DNA of 9,602 nucleotides from Streptococcus mitis (lineage in GTDB: Bacteria; Bacillota; Bacilli; Lactobacillales; Streptococcaceae), in the NCBI GenBank assembly GCA_018364455.1, contig JAGZLW010000059.1:1-9602 (forward strand), in the 5' to 3' direction. Both the position numbers and the translations under genes were made by a program. Below the pieces are notes generated by a model that saw only the letters and a list, made by a program, of their open reading frames with translations, searched no databases and had not been told where the DNA came from. Positions 1 to 6,421 of the stretch are shown here, piece by piece. The stretch's first letter is position 1. Each line of letters begins with the position of its first letter.

Positions 1-96
1 GCTTTTCATTATAGGTCATATGGGACTTTTTTTCTACACAAAAATAGGCTCCATAAGATTCATAGGGGATTTACCCACTACAAATATTATAGAGCC
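1..96 (-). mobile_element. End of an ISL3-family (IS1167-like) insertion sequence, body off the left edge
   Basis: Read on the minus strand, the element would begin at base 96 with GGCTCTATAA and continue to GTAGTGGGT at 73-81. This matches the general form of ISL3-family ends in streptococci (GGCTCT at the tip, GTAGTGGGT about 15-24 bases in), as I remember them. The inner sequence down to base 1 holds no convincing transposase. A minus-strand ATG at 19-17 opens only six codons before the edge and has no Shine-Dalgarno sequence. A TATAAT on the minus strand (bases 13-8) could be the -10 of the transposase promoter, but no good -35 is visible. If the element is intact, its transposase lies to the left of this window. 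If not, this is a decayed end. The other IS end and the 8-bp target duplication typical of the family cannot be checked here. Confidence 0.55.
47..96. repeat. Head-to-head 24-bp inverted repeat at the IS end, terminator-like
   Basis: Bases 47-70 and the reverse complement of 73-96 agree at 18 of 24 positions, separated by only two bases. The outer ten bases are GGCTCCATAA and TTATAGAGCC, with one mismatch. As RNA this folds into a long imperfect hairpin, and five T follow at 97-101, so it resembles an intrinsic terminator for transcription entering from the left. On the minus strand the same hairpin is followed by TATTTTTG. It could therefore also block outside transcription from running into the IS. 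The right arm would be the true IS terminus and the left arm an internal copy. A stand-alone 50-bp repeat is the alternative. Confidence 0.6.
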
Positions 97-126
97 TTTT
101 TAGGTCCAGGATTGCTAGTTGAAATG

Positions 127-135
127 TGGTATAAT
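127..135 (+). promoter_or_regulatory. Extended -10 promoter of the trmK operon
   Basis: TGG directly precedes a perfect TATAAT at 130-135, giving the extended -10 form common in streptococci. The expected -35 region (about 107-112, CAGGAT) is poor, so recognition would depend on the extended -10. The predicted start is near 142, leaving a leader of about 27 bases before the trmK ATG. The promoter core lies outside the IS end, which stops at 96, so the core looks native while everything upstream of it is IS sequence. Confidence 0.7.
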
Positions 136-168
136 AAGAGGTAATAGAGTTTTGGAAAGTGAGAGAAG

Positions 169-846
169 ATGATTTCAAAGAGATTAGAATTAGTGGCTTC
201 CTTTGTGCCACAGGGTGCCATTTTACTAGATGTAGGGAGTGACCATGCTTATTTGCCTATCGAGTTAGTCGAAAGAGGAAAAATCGAAAGTGCTATTGCG
301 GGTGAGGTGGTGGAAGGCCCCTACCAGTCCGCGGTCAAAAATGTTGAGGCTCACGGCCTAAAGGAGAAAATCCAAGTCCGTTTAGCCAATGGCTTGGCAG
401 CCTTTGAAGAGGTAGATAAGGTATCTGTCATTACCATAGCAGGGATGGGCGGACGCTTGATTGCTAAGATTTTAGAAGAAGGCTTGGACAAGTTAGCTAA
501 TGTAGAGCGTTTGATTCTCCAGCCCAATAATCGTGAAGACGATTTGCGTATCTGGTTACAAGAGAACGGATTTCAGGTTGTAGCTGAAAGCATCTTAGAA
601 GAAGCTGGCAAGTTTTACGAGATTTTGGTGGTGGAAACAGGACAAATGAAGTTATCAGCCAGTGATGTTCGCTTTGGACCTATCTTGTCTAAAGAAGTCA
701 GTCCGTTTTTTGTACAAAAATGGCAAAAAGAAGCTGAGAAGCTAGAGTTCGCCCTCGGACAAATCCCAGAAAAAAATCTGGAAGAACGTCAAGTTTTAGT
801 AGATAAAATTCAAGCCATCAAGGAGGTTCTCCATGCTAGCAAGTGA
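169..846 (+). CDS. trmK: tRNA (adenine22-N1)-methyltransferase TrmK
   Basis: This 225-residue cytoplasmic enzyme transfers a methyl group from S-adenosylmethionine to N1 of adenine 22 in the D-loop region of certain tRNAs. It is recognised as the TrmK/YqfN (DUF633) family. The Rossmann SAM-binding motif is LLDVGSDHAYLP at residues 19-30, with D21, G23 and D25. GMGG at 92-95 and the QPN motif at 118-120 are family signatures, the latter in the place of the usual methyltransferase catalytic motif. The C-terminal part from about 175 is Glu/Lys/Gln-rich and likely the helical coiled coil typical of the family. The length is normal. The start has a modest GGAAAG (154-159) nine bases upstream. The gene overlaps the next one by 14 bp, the same pairing as yqfN-yqfO in Bacillus. 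It is the first gene after the IS end, driven by the extended -10 at 127-135. Confidence 0.93.
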   Translation: MISKRLELVASFVPQGAILLDVGSDHAYLPIELVERGKIESAIAGEVVEGPYQSAVKNVEAHGLKEKIQVRLANGLAAFEEVDKVSVITIAGMGGRLIAKILEEGLDKLANVERLILQPNNREDDLRIWLQENGFQVVAESILEEAGKFYEILVVETGQMKLSASDVRFGPILSKEVSPFFVQKWQKEAEKLEFALGQIPEKNLEERQVLVDKIQAIKEVLHASK

Positions 847-1630
847 AGTAATCAGAGCTTATGAAGCCTTTTGCCCTCAGGAATTTTCCATGGAGGGAGA
901 CAGTCGTGGCCTGCAAATTGGCACTTTGGACAAGGATATCCAAAGTGTCATGGTGGCTCTGGATATTCGTGAAGAAACGGTGGCTGAAGCCATTGAAAAG
1001 GGTGTGGACTTGATTATTGTCAAGCACGCGCCGATTTTCCGTCCCATCAAGGATTTGGTAGCTAGCCGTCCACAAAATCAGATTTACATTGATCTCATCA
1101 AGCATGACATCGCAGTTTATGTCAGCCATACCAATATTGACATCGTTGAAAATGGTCTCAATGACTGGTTCTGTCAGATGTTAGGAATCGAGGAGACAAC
1201 TTATCTTCAGGAGACAGGTCCTGAACGTGGAATTGGTCGTATTGGAAATGTTCAGCCTCAGACATTTGGGGAATTGGCCCAGCATGTCAAGCAAGTCTTT
1301 GGCTTAGATAGTCTTCGAATGGTGCATTATCAAGAGAGTGATTTGCAGAAACCTATTTCAAGAGTGGCCATCTGTGGTGGTAGCGGGCAGTCTTTCTATA
1401 AGGATGCTTTAGCTAAAGGAGCGGATGTCTATATCACTGGTGATATTTACTACCACACTGCCCAGGATATGTTGTCTGATGGCTTGCTAGCATTGGACCC
1501 AGGTCACTATATTGAAGTGCTTTTCGTGGAAAAAATTGCAGAGCTTCTTAATCAATGGAAAGAGGAAAAAGGCTGGGCAATCGATATTGTACCTAGTCAA
1601 GCATCGACCAATCCTTTCCACCATATCTAG
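833..1630 (+). CDS. NIF3/YqfO-family dinuclear metal-binding protein
   Basis: This 265-residue member of the NIF3 (YbgI/YqfO, DUF34) family is often labelled 'GTP cyclohydrolase I type 2', but its cellular role is unsettled. Family members bind two metal ions and form ring-shaped oligomers. Visible ligand motifs are KHAPIF (H65), SHTNID (about 97-102, with H and D) and the C-terminal GHYIE (H225, E228). The protein has the short form and lacks the roughly 100-residue PII-like insert of Bacillus YqfO. The start is secure: a perfect AAGGAGG at 820-826 lies six bases before ATG, inside the end of trmK, so translation is probably coupled to trmK. An oddity is that the usual HH pair of the first ligand motif reads KH (K64-H65), so one metal ligand may be missing or replaced. 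Confidence 0.9.
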   Translation: MLASEVIRAYEAFCPQEFSMEGDSRGLQIGTLDKDIQSVMVALDIREETVAEAIEKGVDLIIVKHAPIFRPIKDLVASRPQNQIYIDLIKHDIAVYVSHTNIDIVENGLNDWFCQMLGIEETTYLQETGPERGIGRIGNVQPQTFGELAQHVKQVFGLDSLRMVHYQESDLQKPISRVAICGGSGQSFYKDALAKGADVYITGDIYYHTAQDMLSDGLLALDPGHYIEVLFVEKIAELLNQWKEEKGWAIDIVPSQASTNPFHHI

Positions 1631-1646
1631 TTAGAAAGTGAAAATA

Positions 1647-2750
1647 ATGAAAAAAGTTGCTATTATCGGAGCAGGAATTGTAGGTGCAACAGCTGCCTAC
1701 TACCTTTCTAAAGAAAGTGACCTAGAAGTAACCGTCTTTGACCATGGACAAGGTCAGGCTACCAAGGCTGCAGCAGGAATTATCAGCCCTTGGTTTTCCA
1801 AACGCCGCAATAAGGCCTGGTACAAAATGGCGCGCTTGGGGGCTGATTTTTATGTGGGTTTGTTGGCTGATTTAGAGAAGTCAGGGCAAGAAATCGACTT
1901 TTACCAGCGTTCGGGAGTCTTTCTCCTGAAAAAGGATGAAACTAAGTTGGAAGAACTCTATCAACTAGCCCTCCAGCGTAGAGAAGAATCTCCCTTGATA
2001 GATCAGTTAGCCATTCTGGACCCAGCATCAGCTAATGAATTATTCCCTGGTTTGCAGGGATTTGACCACCTGCTCTATGCTTCTGGTGGAGCGAGAGTAG
2101 ATGGCCAACTCTTAGTGACTCGTTTGCTAGAAGCCAGTCAGGTCAAGCCGGTCAAAGAAAAAGTAACTCTGACACCTTTAGCATCAGGTTACCAGATTGA
2201 CGAAGAGGTGTTTGATCAGGTTATTTTGGCGACGGGAGCTTGGTTGGAACGCCTGTTAGAGCCTTTAGGTTATGAAGTAGATGTTCGTCCCCAAAAGGGG
2301 CAACTCCGAGATTATCAACTTGCCCAAGACATGGAAGCTTACCCTGTTGTTATGCCAGAAGGGGAGTGGGATTTGATTCCTTTTGCAGGTGGGAAATTGT
2401 CCCTAGGCGCTACCCATGAAAATGACATGGGATTTGATTTAACGGTAGATAAAACCTTGCTCAAACAAATGGAGGAGGCAGCCTCGCCTCATTACCCAGT
2501 TTTAGCTAAAGCGACTTCAAGGGCTGAGCGTGTGGGAATTCGTGCTTATACCAGTGATTTCTCTCCTTTTTTTGGGCAGGTGCCTGGCTTAGCAGGTGTC
2601 TATGCTGCTAGTGGACTAGGTTCATCAGGCCTCACAACTGGTCCTATCATTGGTTACCATCTAGCTCAACTGATCCAAGATAAGGAGTTGACCTTGGACC
2701 CTCTAAACTACCCAATTGAAAACTATATCAAACGAGTAAAAAGCGAATAA
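1647..2750 (+). CDS. FAD-dependent oxidoreductase, DAO (DadA/ThiO-like) family
   Basis: This is a flavoprotein of the DAO superfamily (PF01266-type), which oxidises amines or amino acids such as glycine, sarcosine or D-amino acids. The substrate here cannot be told from sequence. From ATG 1647 the protein has 367 residues. It starts directly with the FAD-binding Rossmann fold (GAGIVG at 8-13), followed by the acidic end of strand 2 (VFDHG) and the GIISPW segment. The C-terminal FAD-contacting region GIRAYTSDFSPFFG...GLGSSGLTTGP covers about 297-334. A GTG at 1638 could add three residues. ATG 1647 is preferred because AGAAAG at 1633-1638 then sits eight bases upstream and the dinucleotide-binding strand starts at once. 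It follows nif3 by 16 bp and is probably co-transcribed with it. There is no signal peptide, so it is cytoplasmic. No convincing terminator follows. Confidence 0.85.
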   Translation: MKKVAIIGAGIVGATAAYYLSKESDLEVTVFDHGQGQATKAAAGIISPWFSKRRNKAWYKMARLGADFYVGLLADLEKSGQEIDFYQRSGVFLLKKDETKLEELYQLALQRREESPLIDQLAILDPASANELFPGLQGFDHLLYASGGARVDGQLLVTRLLEASQVKPVKEKVTLTPLASGYQIDEEVFDQVILATGAWLERLLEPLGYEVDVRPQKGQLRDYQLAQDMEAYPVVMPEGEWDLIPFAGGKLSLGATHENDMGFDLTVDKTLLKQMEEAASPHYPVLAKATSRAERVGIRAYTSDFSPFFGQVPGLAGVYAASGLGSSGLTTGPIIGYHLAQLIQDKELTLDPLNYPIENYIKRVKSE

Positions 2751-2790
2751 GAATTTTACTGAAATTTTATCCTACCCTCTAGGATGGCAA

Positions 2791-2819
2791 ATGACATTCC
2801 CTATCAAAAATGGTAAAAT
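2791..2819 (+). promoter_or_regulatory. galE promoter
   Basis: ATGACA at 2791-2796 (five of six to TTGACA) is separated by exactly 17 bases from TAAAAT at 2814-2819, which is preceded by TGG to give an extended -10. The predicted start is near 2826, leaving a leader of about 27 bases that contains GAGG at 2842-2845, seven bases before the galE ATG. Confidence 0.75.
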
Positions 2820-2852
2820 AAGAAAAAATAATCCGAGAATCGAGGAAAGAAG

Positions 2853-3872
2853 ATGCAAGAAAAGATTTTGGTAACGGGTGGAGCAGGTTTTATCGGAACC
2901 CACACAGTTATTGAGTTAATCCAAGCAGGTCATCAGGTTGTTGTGGTGGATAACCTTGTTAATAGTAACAGAAAAAGTTTAGAAGTTGTTGAAAGAATCA
3001 CAGGAGTTGAAGTGCCGTTCTATGAGGCAGATATCCGTGATACAGATACTCTTCGTGACATTTTCAAGCAAGAAGAACCAACAGGGGTCATTCACTTTGC
3101 TGGTTTGAAGGCTGTCGGTGAATCTACCCGTATCCCTCTTGCCTATTATGATAACAATATCGCAGGAACTGTCAGTCTTCTAAAAGCCATGGAAGAAAAC
3201 AACTGTAAAAACATCATTTTCAGTTCTTCTGCAACAGTTTACGGAGATCCTCATACAGTGCCAATCTTGGAAGATTTCCCACTTTCAGTGACCAACCCAT
3301 ACGGTCGTACCAAGCTTATGCTTGAGGAAATTTTGACAGATATCTACAAGGCAGACTCAGAATGGAATGTGGTCTTGCTTCGTTACTTCAACCCAATCGG
3401 AGCCCATGAAAGTGGAGACCTAGGAGAAAATCCAAACGGTATTCCAAACAACCTCTTGCCATATGTGACTCAAGTAGCCGTTGGAAAATTAGAGCAGGTG
3501 CAAGTGTTTGGAGACGATTACGATACGGAAGACGGAACTGGTGTTCGTGACTATATCCACGTTGTCGATTTGGCTAAAGGTCACGTCGCAGCTCTGACAA
3601 AAATCCAAAAAGGTTCAGGCCTAAACGTTTATAACCTTGGAACAGGTAAAGGCTACTCAGTTCTTGAAATTATCCAAAACATGGAAAAAGCAGTGGGACG
3701 TCCAATTCCTTACCGCATCGTAGACCGTCGCCCAGGGGATATCGCAGCCTGCTATTCAGATCCTGCAAAAGCCAAAGCAGAACTCGGCTGGGAAGCAGAA
3801 CTCGACATCACCCAAATGTGTGAAGATGCATGGCGTTGGCAAAGCAAGCATCCAAATGGATTTGAAGACTAA
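2853..3872 (+). CDS. galE: UDP-glucose 4-epimerase GalE
   Basis: This 339-residue cytoplasmic epimerase interconverts UDP-glucose and UDP-galactose using bound NAD. It belongs to the extended short-chain dehydrogenase family. The NAD-binding motif is GGAGFIG at residues 9-15, and D33 follows at the end of the second strand. The catalytic set is S125/S126 in FSSSATVYG, then Y150 and K154 in NPYGRTK, matching E. coli GalE positions within one residue. RYFNPIGAHESG and the later RPGD segment are typical substrate-binding parts. The length is normal. It has its own promoter and a GAGGAAAG ribosome site. No galK or galT lies nearby, and the next gene is a membrane glycosyltransferase starting 1 bp after the stop. 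The epimerase may therefore feed UDP-galactose (or UDP-GalNAc) into surface-glycan synthesis, not the Leloir pathway for galactose use. That role is inference. Confidence 0.95.
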   Translation: MQEKILVTGGAGFIGTHTVIELIQAGHQVVVVDNLVNSNRKSLEVVERITGVEVPFYEADIRDTDTLRDIFKQEEPTGVIHFAGLKAVGESTRIPLAYYDNNIAGTVSLLKAMEENNCKNIIFSSSATVYGDPHTVPILEDFPLSVTNPYGRTKLMLEEILTDIYKADSEWNVVLLRYFNPIGAHESGDLGENPNGIPNNLLPYVTQVAVGKLEQVQVFGDDYDTEDGTGVRDYIHVVDLAKGHVAALTKIQKGSGLNVYNLGTGKGYSVLEIIQNMEKAVGRPIPYRIVDRRPGDIAACYSDPAKAKAELGWEAELDITQMCEDAWRWQSKHPNGFED

Positions 3873-3873
3873 G

Positions 3874-4839
3874 ATGGTGATGTCAATCATTGTTCCCTGT
3901 TTAAACGAAGAGGAAGTACTTCCTCTTTTTTATCAGGCTTTGGAAGCTTTACTTCCAGATTTGGAAACAGAAATCGAGTATGTCTTTGTCGATGATGGAT
4001 CGAGCGATGGGACCTTGGAACTCTTAAAGGTCTATCGAGAACAAAATCCGGCAGTGCATTATATTTCTTTCTCACGAAATTTTGGCAAAGAAGCAGCTCT
4101 GTATGCAGGCTTGCAGCATGCGACTGGAGACCTAGTGGTGGTGATGGATGCAGACCTCCAAGATCCTCCTAGTATGTTGCTTGAAATGAAAGCCTTACTA
4201 GACCAGAATGCAGATTTGAACTGTGTAGGAACACGAAGAACCAGTCGAGAGGGAGAACCCTTCTTTCGCAGTTTCTGTGCTGATCTCTTTTACCGCCTCA
4301 TGCAAAAAATCAGTCCAGTAGCCCTGCCGTCTGGTGTTCGTGATTTTCGCATGATGAGAAGGTCTGTAGTCGATGCCATTTTAAGTTTGACTGAGTCCAA
4401 TCGTTTTTCTAAGGGACTCTTCGCATGGGTTGGTTTTAAAACCTACTATCTGGACTATCCAAATGTCGAAAGGAAGGCTGGTAAGACCAGTTGGAGTTTT
4501 AGGCAACTTTTTTTCTACTCCATTGAAGGGATTGTTAATTTTTCAGATTTTCCCTTGATTATCGCCTTTGCGGCTGGCCTCCTATCTTGTTTCATTTCTC
4601 TGCTAATGACCTTTTTTGTTGTGGTTAGGACTCTCATTTTGGGCAATCCGACATCAGGTTGGACCTCTCTGATGGCTGTTATTCTCTTTCTTGGGGGAAT
4701 CCAACTCTTGACCATTGGGATTCTCGGCAAGTATATCAGTAAGATTTATCTAGAGACTAAAAAAAGACCACTTTATCTTATCAAAGAAAAAAGCGACCTT
4801 CCTGATTTTACAGAAAAAAATAAAGTGAAAAGACTATAA
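3874..4839 (+). CDS. Polyprenyl-phosphate glycosyltransferase, GtrB/CsbB-type GT2 family
   Basis: This membrane-bound family 2 glycosyltransferase (321 residues from ATG 3874) is expected to move a sugar from a nucleotide sugar to undecaprenyl phosphate at the inner face of the membrane. The GT-A fold begins with MSIIVPCLNEEE, followed by the nucleotide-binding VDDGSSDGT (D40, D41, D45), SFSRNFGKEAAL at 65-76 and the DXD metal site DADLQDPP (D92, D94). The C-terminal half carries two membrane helices (about 228-252 and 264-288) and a basic tail, the usual GtrB/DPM-like layout. An upstream ATG at 3820 in the same frame would add 18 residues overlapping galE, but these do not match the family. 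ATG 3874 or 3880 is preferred, although neither has a good ribosome site, so translation is probably coupled to galE. A CsbB-type system usually needs a flippase and a GT-C partner. Neither is in this window. Confidence 0.88.
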   Translation: MVMSIIVPCLNEEEVLPLFYQALEALLPDLETEIEYVFVDDGSSDGTLELLKVYREQNPAVHYISFSRNFGKEAALYAGLQHATGDLVVVMDADLQDPPSMLLEMKALLDQNADLNCVGTRRTSREGEPFFRSFCADLFYRLMQKISPVALPSGVRDFRMMRRSVVDAILSLTESNRFSKGLFAWVGFKTYYLDYPNVERKAGKTSWSFRQLFFYSIEGIVNFSDFPLIIAFAAGLLSCFISLLMTFFVVVRTLILGNPTSGWTSLMAVILFLGGIQLLTIGILGKYISKIYLETKKRPLYLIKEKSDLPDFTEKNKVKRL

Positions 4840-4889
4840 TTTTACATGGAAATGTGCTAAACTAGAGGGAGTGGATTATCGCCATTGAT

Positions 4890-5096
4890 TTAGGCTTCCT
4901 GGTTTCCAATCAGGGCGCGAGTTGGGCAATTTTTAACAGCCTCTAAGACATCCTGACTAGGAGAAATTTCTTTTTCCAGTTGGTCAGGGTCATCGTAAAA
5001 ACGCACGATTCCATTATCGTGGTAATCAAATAATTCAGAATAGGTTTGGCAAAGCCCACAGGCAATGCAACGTTCAGGTATAAGTGTGATTTTCAT
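4890..5096 (-). CDS. fer: Ferredoxin, single [4Fe-4S] cluster
   Basis: This 68-residue acidic cytoplasmic electron carrier has cluster ligands C10, C13 and C16 in ERCIACGLCQ and C57 in the later NCPTRAL. That is the one-cluster pattern of small Firmicute ferredoxins. The true start is ATG at 5096-5094. The open frame extends 29 codons further upstream, but those codons encode a hydrophobic, Phe/Tyr-rich stretch with no family resemblance and overlap the start of the divergent gene. There is no Shine-Dalgarno sequence before this ATG. The -10 of the only visible promoter ends seven bases upstream, which suggests a leaderless mRNA. The gene is convergent with the glycosyltransferase (50 bp apart, no clear terminator) and divergent from the LysM gene (45 bp apart). 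The redox partner is unknown. Confidence 0.93.
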   Translation of the reverse strand: MKITLIPERCIACGLCQTYSELFDYHDNGIVRFYDDPDQLEKEISPSQDVLEAVKNCPTRALIGNQEA

Positions 5097-5102
5097 ATTT
5101 AT

Positions 5103-5131
5103 ATTGTAATAAGAAAAGTAAAAAAAAACAA
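5103..5131 (-). promoter_or_regulatory. Ferredoxin promoter, predicted leaderless
   Basis: On the minus strand, TTGTTT (bases 5131-5126) and TACAAT (5108-5103) are separated by exactly 17 bases. Seven bases downstream of the -10 is the A of the ferredoxin ATG (5096), so transcription would begin at or next to the start codon. The -35 is weak (three of six). The region is very AT-rich, so a chance match is possible. Confidence 0.5.
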
Positions 5132-5141
5132 GGAGTAAGGT

Positions 5142-5612
5142 ATGGCAAAAGAACCGTGGCAAGAAGATATTTATGAAAATCAAGAAGAAACAAGATCAGG
5201 CCGTCGTTCGCGATCACAGGGTGGTGGAGTTATAGCGAATCGTGTCTTGACGATCCTAGCCAGTATTTTCTTTGTAATTGTGGTAGTGATGATTATTGTT
5301 CTCATCTATCTATCATCGGGGGGGAGTAATCGCACAGCAGCCTTGAAAGATTTTCATGATTCTGATGCAAATGTAGTACAGATTTCATCTTCTAGTAGTT
5401 CCCAGCCTGAACAGAGTTCAGAATCTTCTTCTGAACACTCGGAGGAAGCTACAGATCCAGAAGGGACGACAAAAGTCTTAGCTGGAGAAGGAGAAGCAGC
5501 CATTGCAGCTCGCGCTGGGATTTCGATTGCTCAGTTAGAAGCCTTAAATCCTAGTCATATGGCTACAGGGTCTTGGTTTGCTAATCCAGGTGATGTTGTC
5601 AAAATAAAATAG
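5142..5612 (+). CDS. Single-pass membrane protein with C-terminal LysM domain (SAG1386/EF1546-like)
   Basis: This 156-residue protein has a charged cytoplasmic N-terminus (about 1-34), one strongly hydrophobic helix (about 35-57), a Ser/Glu-rich linker (about 82-107, including six Ser in a row) and a C-terminal LysM-type domain (about 109-156: VLAGEGEAAIAARAGIS, IAQLEALNP, GDVVKIK). Arginines before the helix (R18, R21, R22, R24, R34) point to an N-in, C-out arrangement. LysM would thus sit in the wall and could bind peptidoglycan. I recognise it as the streptococcal/enterococcal family found next to cmk. Its function is not established. ATG 5142 has AAGGAG (5130-5135) six bases upstream. The stop codon overlaps the ribosome site of cmk, so the two are one operon. 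No clear plus-strand promoter is visible in the 45-bp gap to fer. Confidence 0.85.
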   Translation: MAKEPWQEDIYENQEETRSGRRSRSQGGGVIANRVLTILASIFFVIVVVMIIVLIYLSSGGSNRTAALKDFHDSDANVVQISSSSSSQPEQSSESSSEHSEEATDPEGTTKVLAGEGEAAIAARAGISIAQLEALNPSHMATGSWFANPGDVVKIK

Positions 5613-5620
5613 GAGTTGAT

Positions 5621-6292
5621 ATGAAAACAATTCAAATTGCTATTGACGGCCCTGCTTCAAGTGGTAAGAGTACGGTCGCAAAGATTATTGCTAAAGACTT
5701 TGGATACACCTACCTAGATACAGGTGCTATGTATCGTGCGGCGACCTATATGGCTCTCAAGAACCAGTTAGGAGTAGAAGAAGTTGAAGCACTTCTAGCC
5801 TTGTTGGACCAGCATCCAATCAGTTTTGGACGTTCAGAAACTGGAGAACAGCTTGTCTTTGTAGGAGATGTGGATATTACCCATCCTATCCGTGAAAATG
5901 AAGTGACCAATCATGTTTCAGCCATTGCGGCAATTCCTCAAGTGCGTGAGAAACTAGTTTCCCTCCAACAAGAAATTGCCCAGCAAGGTGGGATTGTCAT
6001 GGATGGTCGCGATATTGGGACTGTTGTATTGCCACAAGCAGAATTGAAAATTTTCCTAGTAGCTTCTGTTGATGAGAGAGCAGAGCGCCGTTACAAGGAA
6101 AATATTTCCAAGGGAATTGAAACAGACCTTGAAACTCTAAAAGAGGAAATTGCTGCGCGTGATTACAAGGATAGTCATCGTGAGACTTCACCTCTTAAAC
6201 AAGCAGAGGATGCTGTCTACCTTGATACAACTGGTTTGAACATTCAAGAAGTAGTTGAAAAAATCAAAGCAGAAGCTGAAAAAAGAATGTAG
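5621..6292 (+). CDS. cmk: Cytidylate kinase (CMP/dCMP kinase)
   Basis: This 223-residue cytoplasmic kinase phosphorylates CMP and dCMP with ATP, linking pyrimidine salvage and RNA/lipid turnover to CTP and dCTP pools. The P-loop is GPASSGKST at residues 10-18. YLDTGAMYRA, MDGRDIGTVVLP and RRYKEN...ARDYKDSHRETSPL are characteristic CMP-kinase segments for CMP binding and lid arginines. The length is normal. AGGAG (5611-5615) lies five bases before ATG and overlaps the stop codon of the LysM gene, so translation is probably coupled. A clear intrinsic terminator follows at 6301-6327, ending the two-gene operon. Confidence 0.96.
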   Translation: MKTIQIAIDGPASSGKSTVAKIIAKDFGYTYLDTGAMYRAATYMALKNQLGVEEVEALLALLDQHPISFGRSETGEQLVFVGDVDITHPIRENEVTNHVSAIAAIPQVREKLVSLQQEIAQQGGIVMDGRDIGTVVLPQAELKIFLVASVDERAERRYKENISKGIETDLETLKEEIAARDYKDSHRETSPLKQAEDAVYLDTTGLNIQEVVEKIKAEAEKRM

Positions 6293-6300
6293 ATGTTGGA

Positions 6301-6327
6301 AAGCCGATAGATTGATATCGGTTTTTT
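6301..6327 (+). terminator. Intrinsic terminator after cmk
   Basis: AAGCCGATA (6301-6309), a loop of GATTGA and TATCGGTTT form a nine-pair stem including one G-U, running into six T at 6322-6327. It lies 9 bp after the cmk stop. Confidence 0.9.
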
Positions 6328-6333
6328 CTAAAT

Positions 6334-6362
6334 TTGTCAAAATACTGATTTTAAGGTATAAT
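6334..6362 (+). promoter_or_regulatory. Strong sigma-A-type promoter for the phnA-like gene
   Basis: TTGTCA (6334-6339), exactly 17 bases, then a perfect TATAAT (6357-6362). This is the closest to consensus in the window. The predicted start near 6369 gives a leader of about 53 bases that contains a nine-codon open frame (6396-6425) overlapping the gene start. Confidence 0.85.
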
Positions 6363-6421
6363 AGTTGCTGTTCGAGAAATTTTGATTTTCAAAGAATGGT
6401 GAATGATGATAAGGAGAAAAC

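Noticed and set aside
1..19. Minus-strand transposase start at ATG 19-17
   Set aside because: Only six codons are visible, there is no ribosome site, and it does not match the N-terminus of ISL3 transposases that I remember. It is more likely leader sequence.
836..1129. Minus-strand open frame inside nif3
   Set aside because: It lies opposite a well-supported gene, has no ribosome site or recognisable domain, and is a shadow of the coding strand. The same applies to minus-strand frames at 3887-4075, 4515-4730, 5997-6191, 6505-6726 and 8054-8260.
2769..2785. ATCCTA/TAGGAT hairpin after the oxidoreductase gene as a terminator
   Set aside because: The six-pair stem is perfect, but no T run follows on either strand, so it does not qualify as an intrinsic terminator.
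3820..3873. Earlier ATG start for the glycosyltransferase, overlapping galE
   Set aside because: The 18 added residues do not match the family, there is no ribosome site, and GT2 proteins of this type begin with the S-I-I-V-P-C-L-N-E strand.
5097..5183. Longer ferredoxin with a 29-residue hydrophobic extension
   Set aside because: Ferredoxins of this size start close to the first cluster motif. The extension overlaps the ribosome site and start of the divergent LysM gene, and its composition only reflects AT-rich intergenic DNA.
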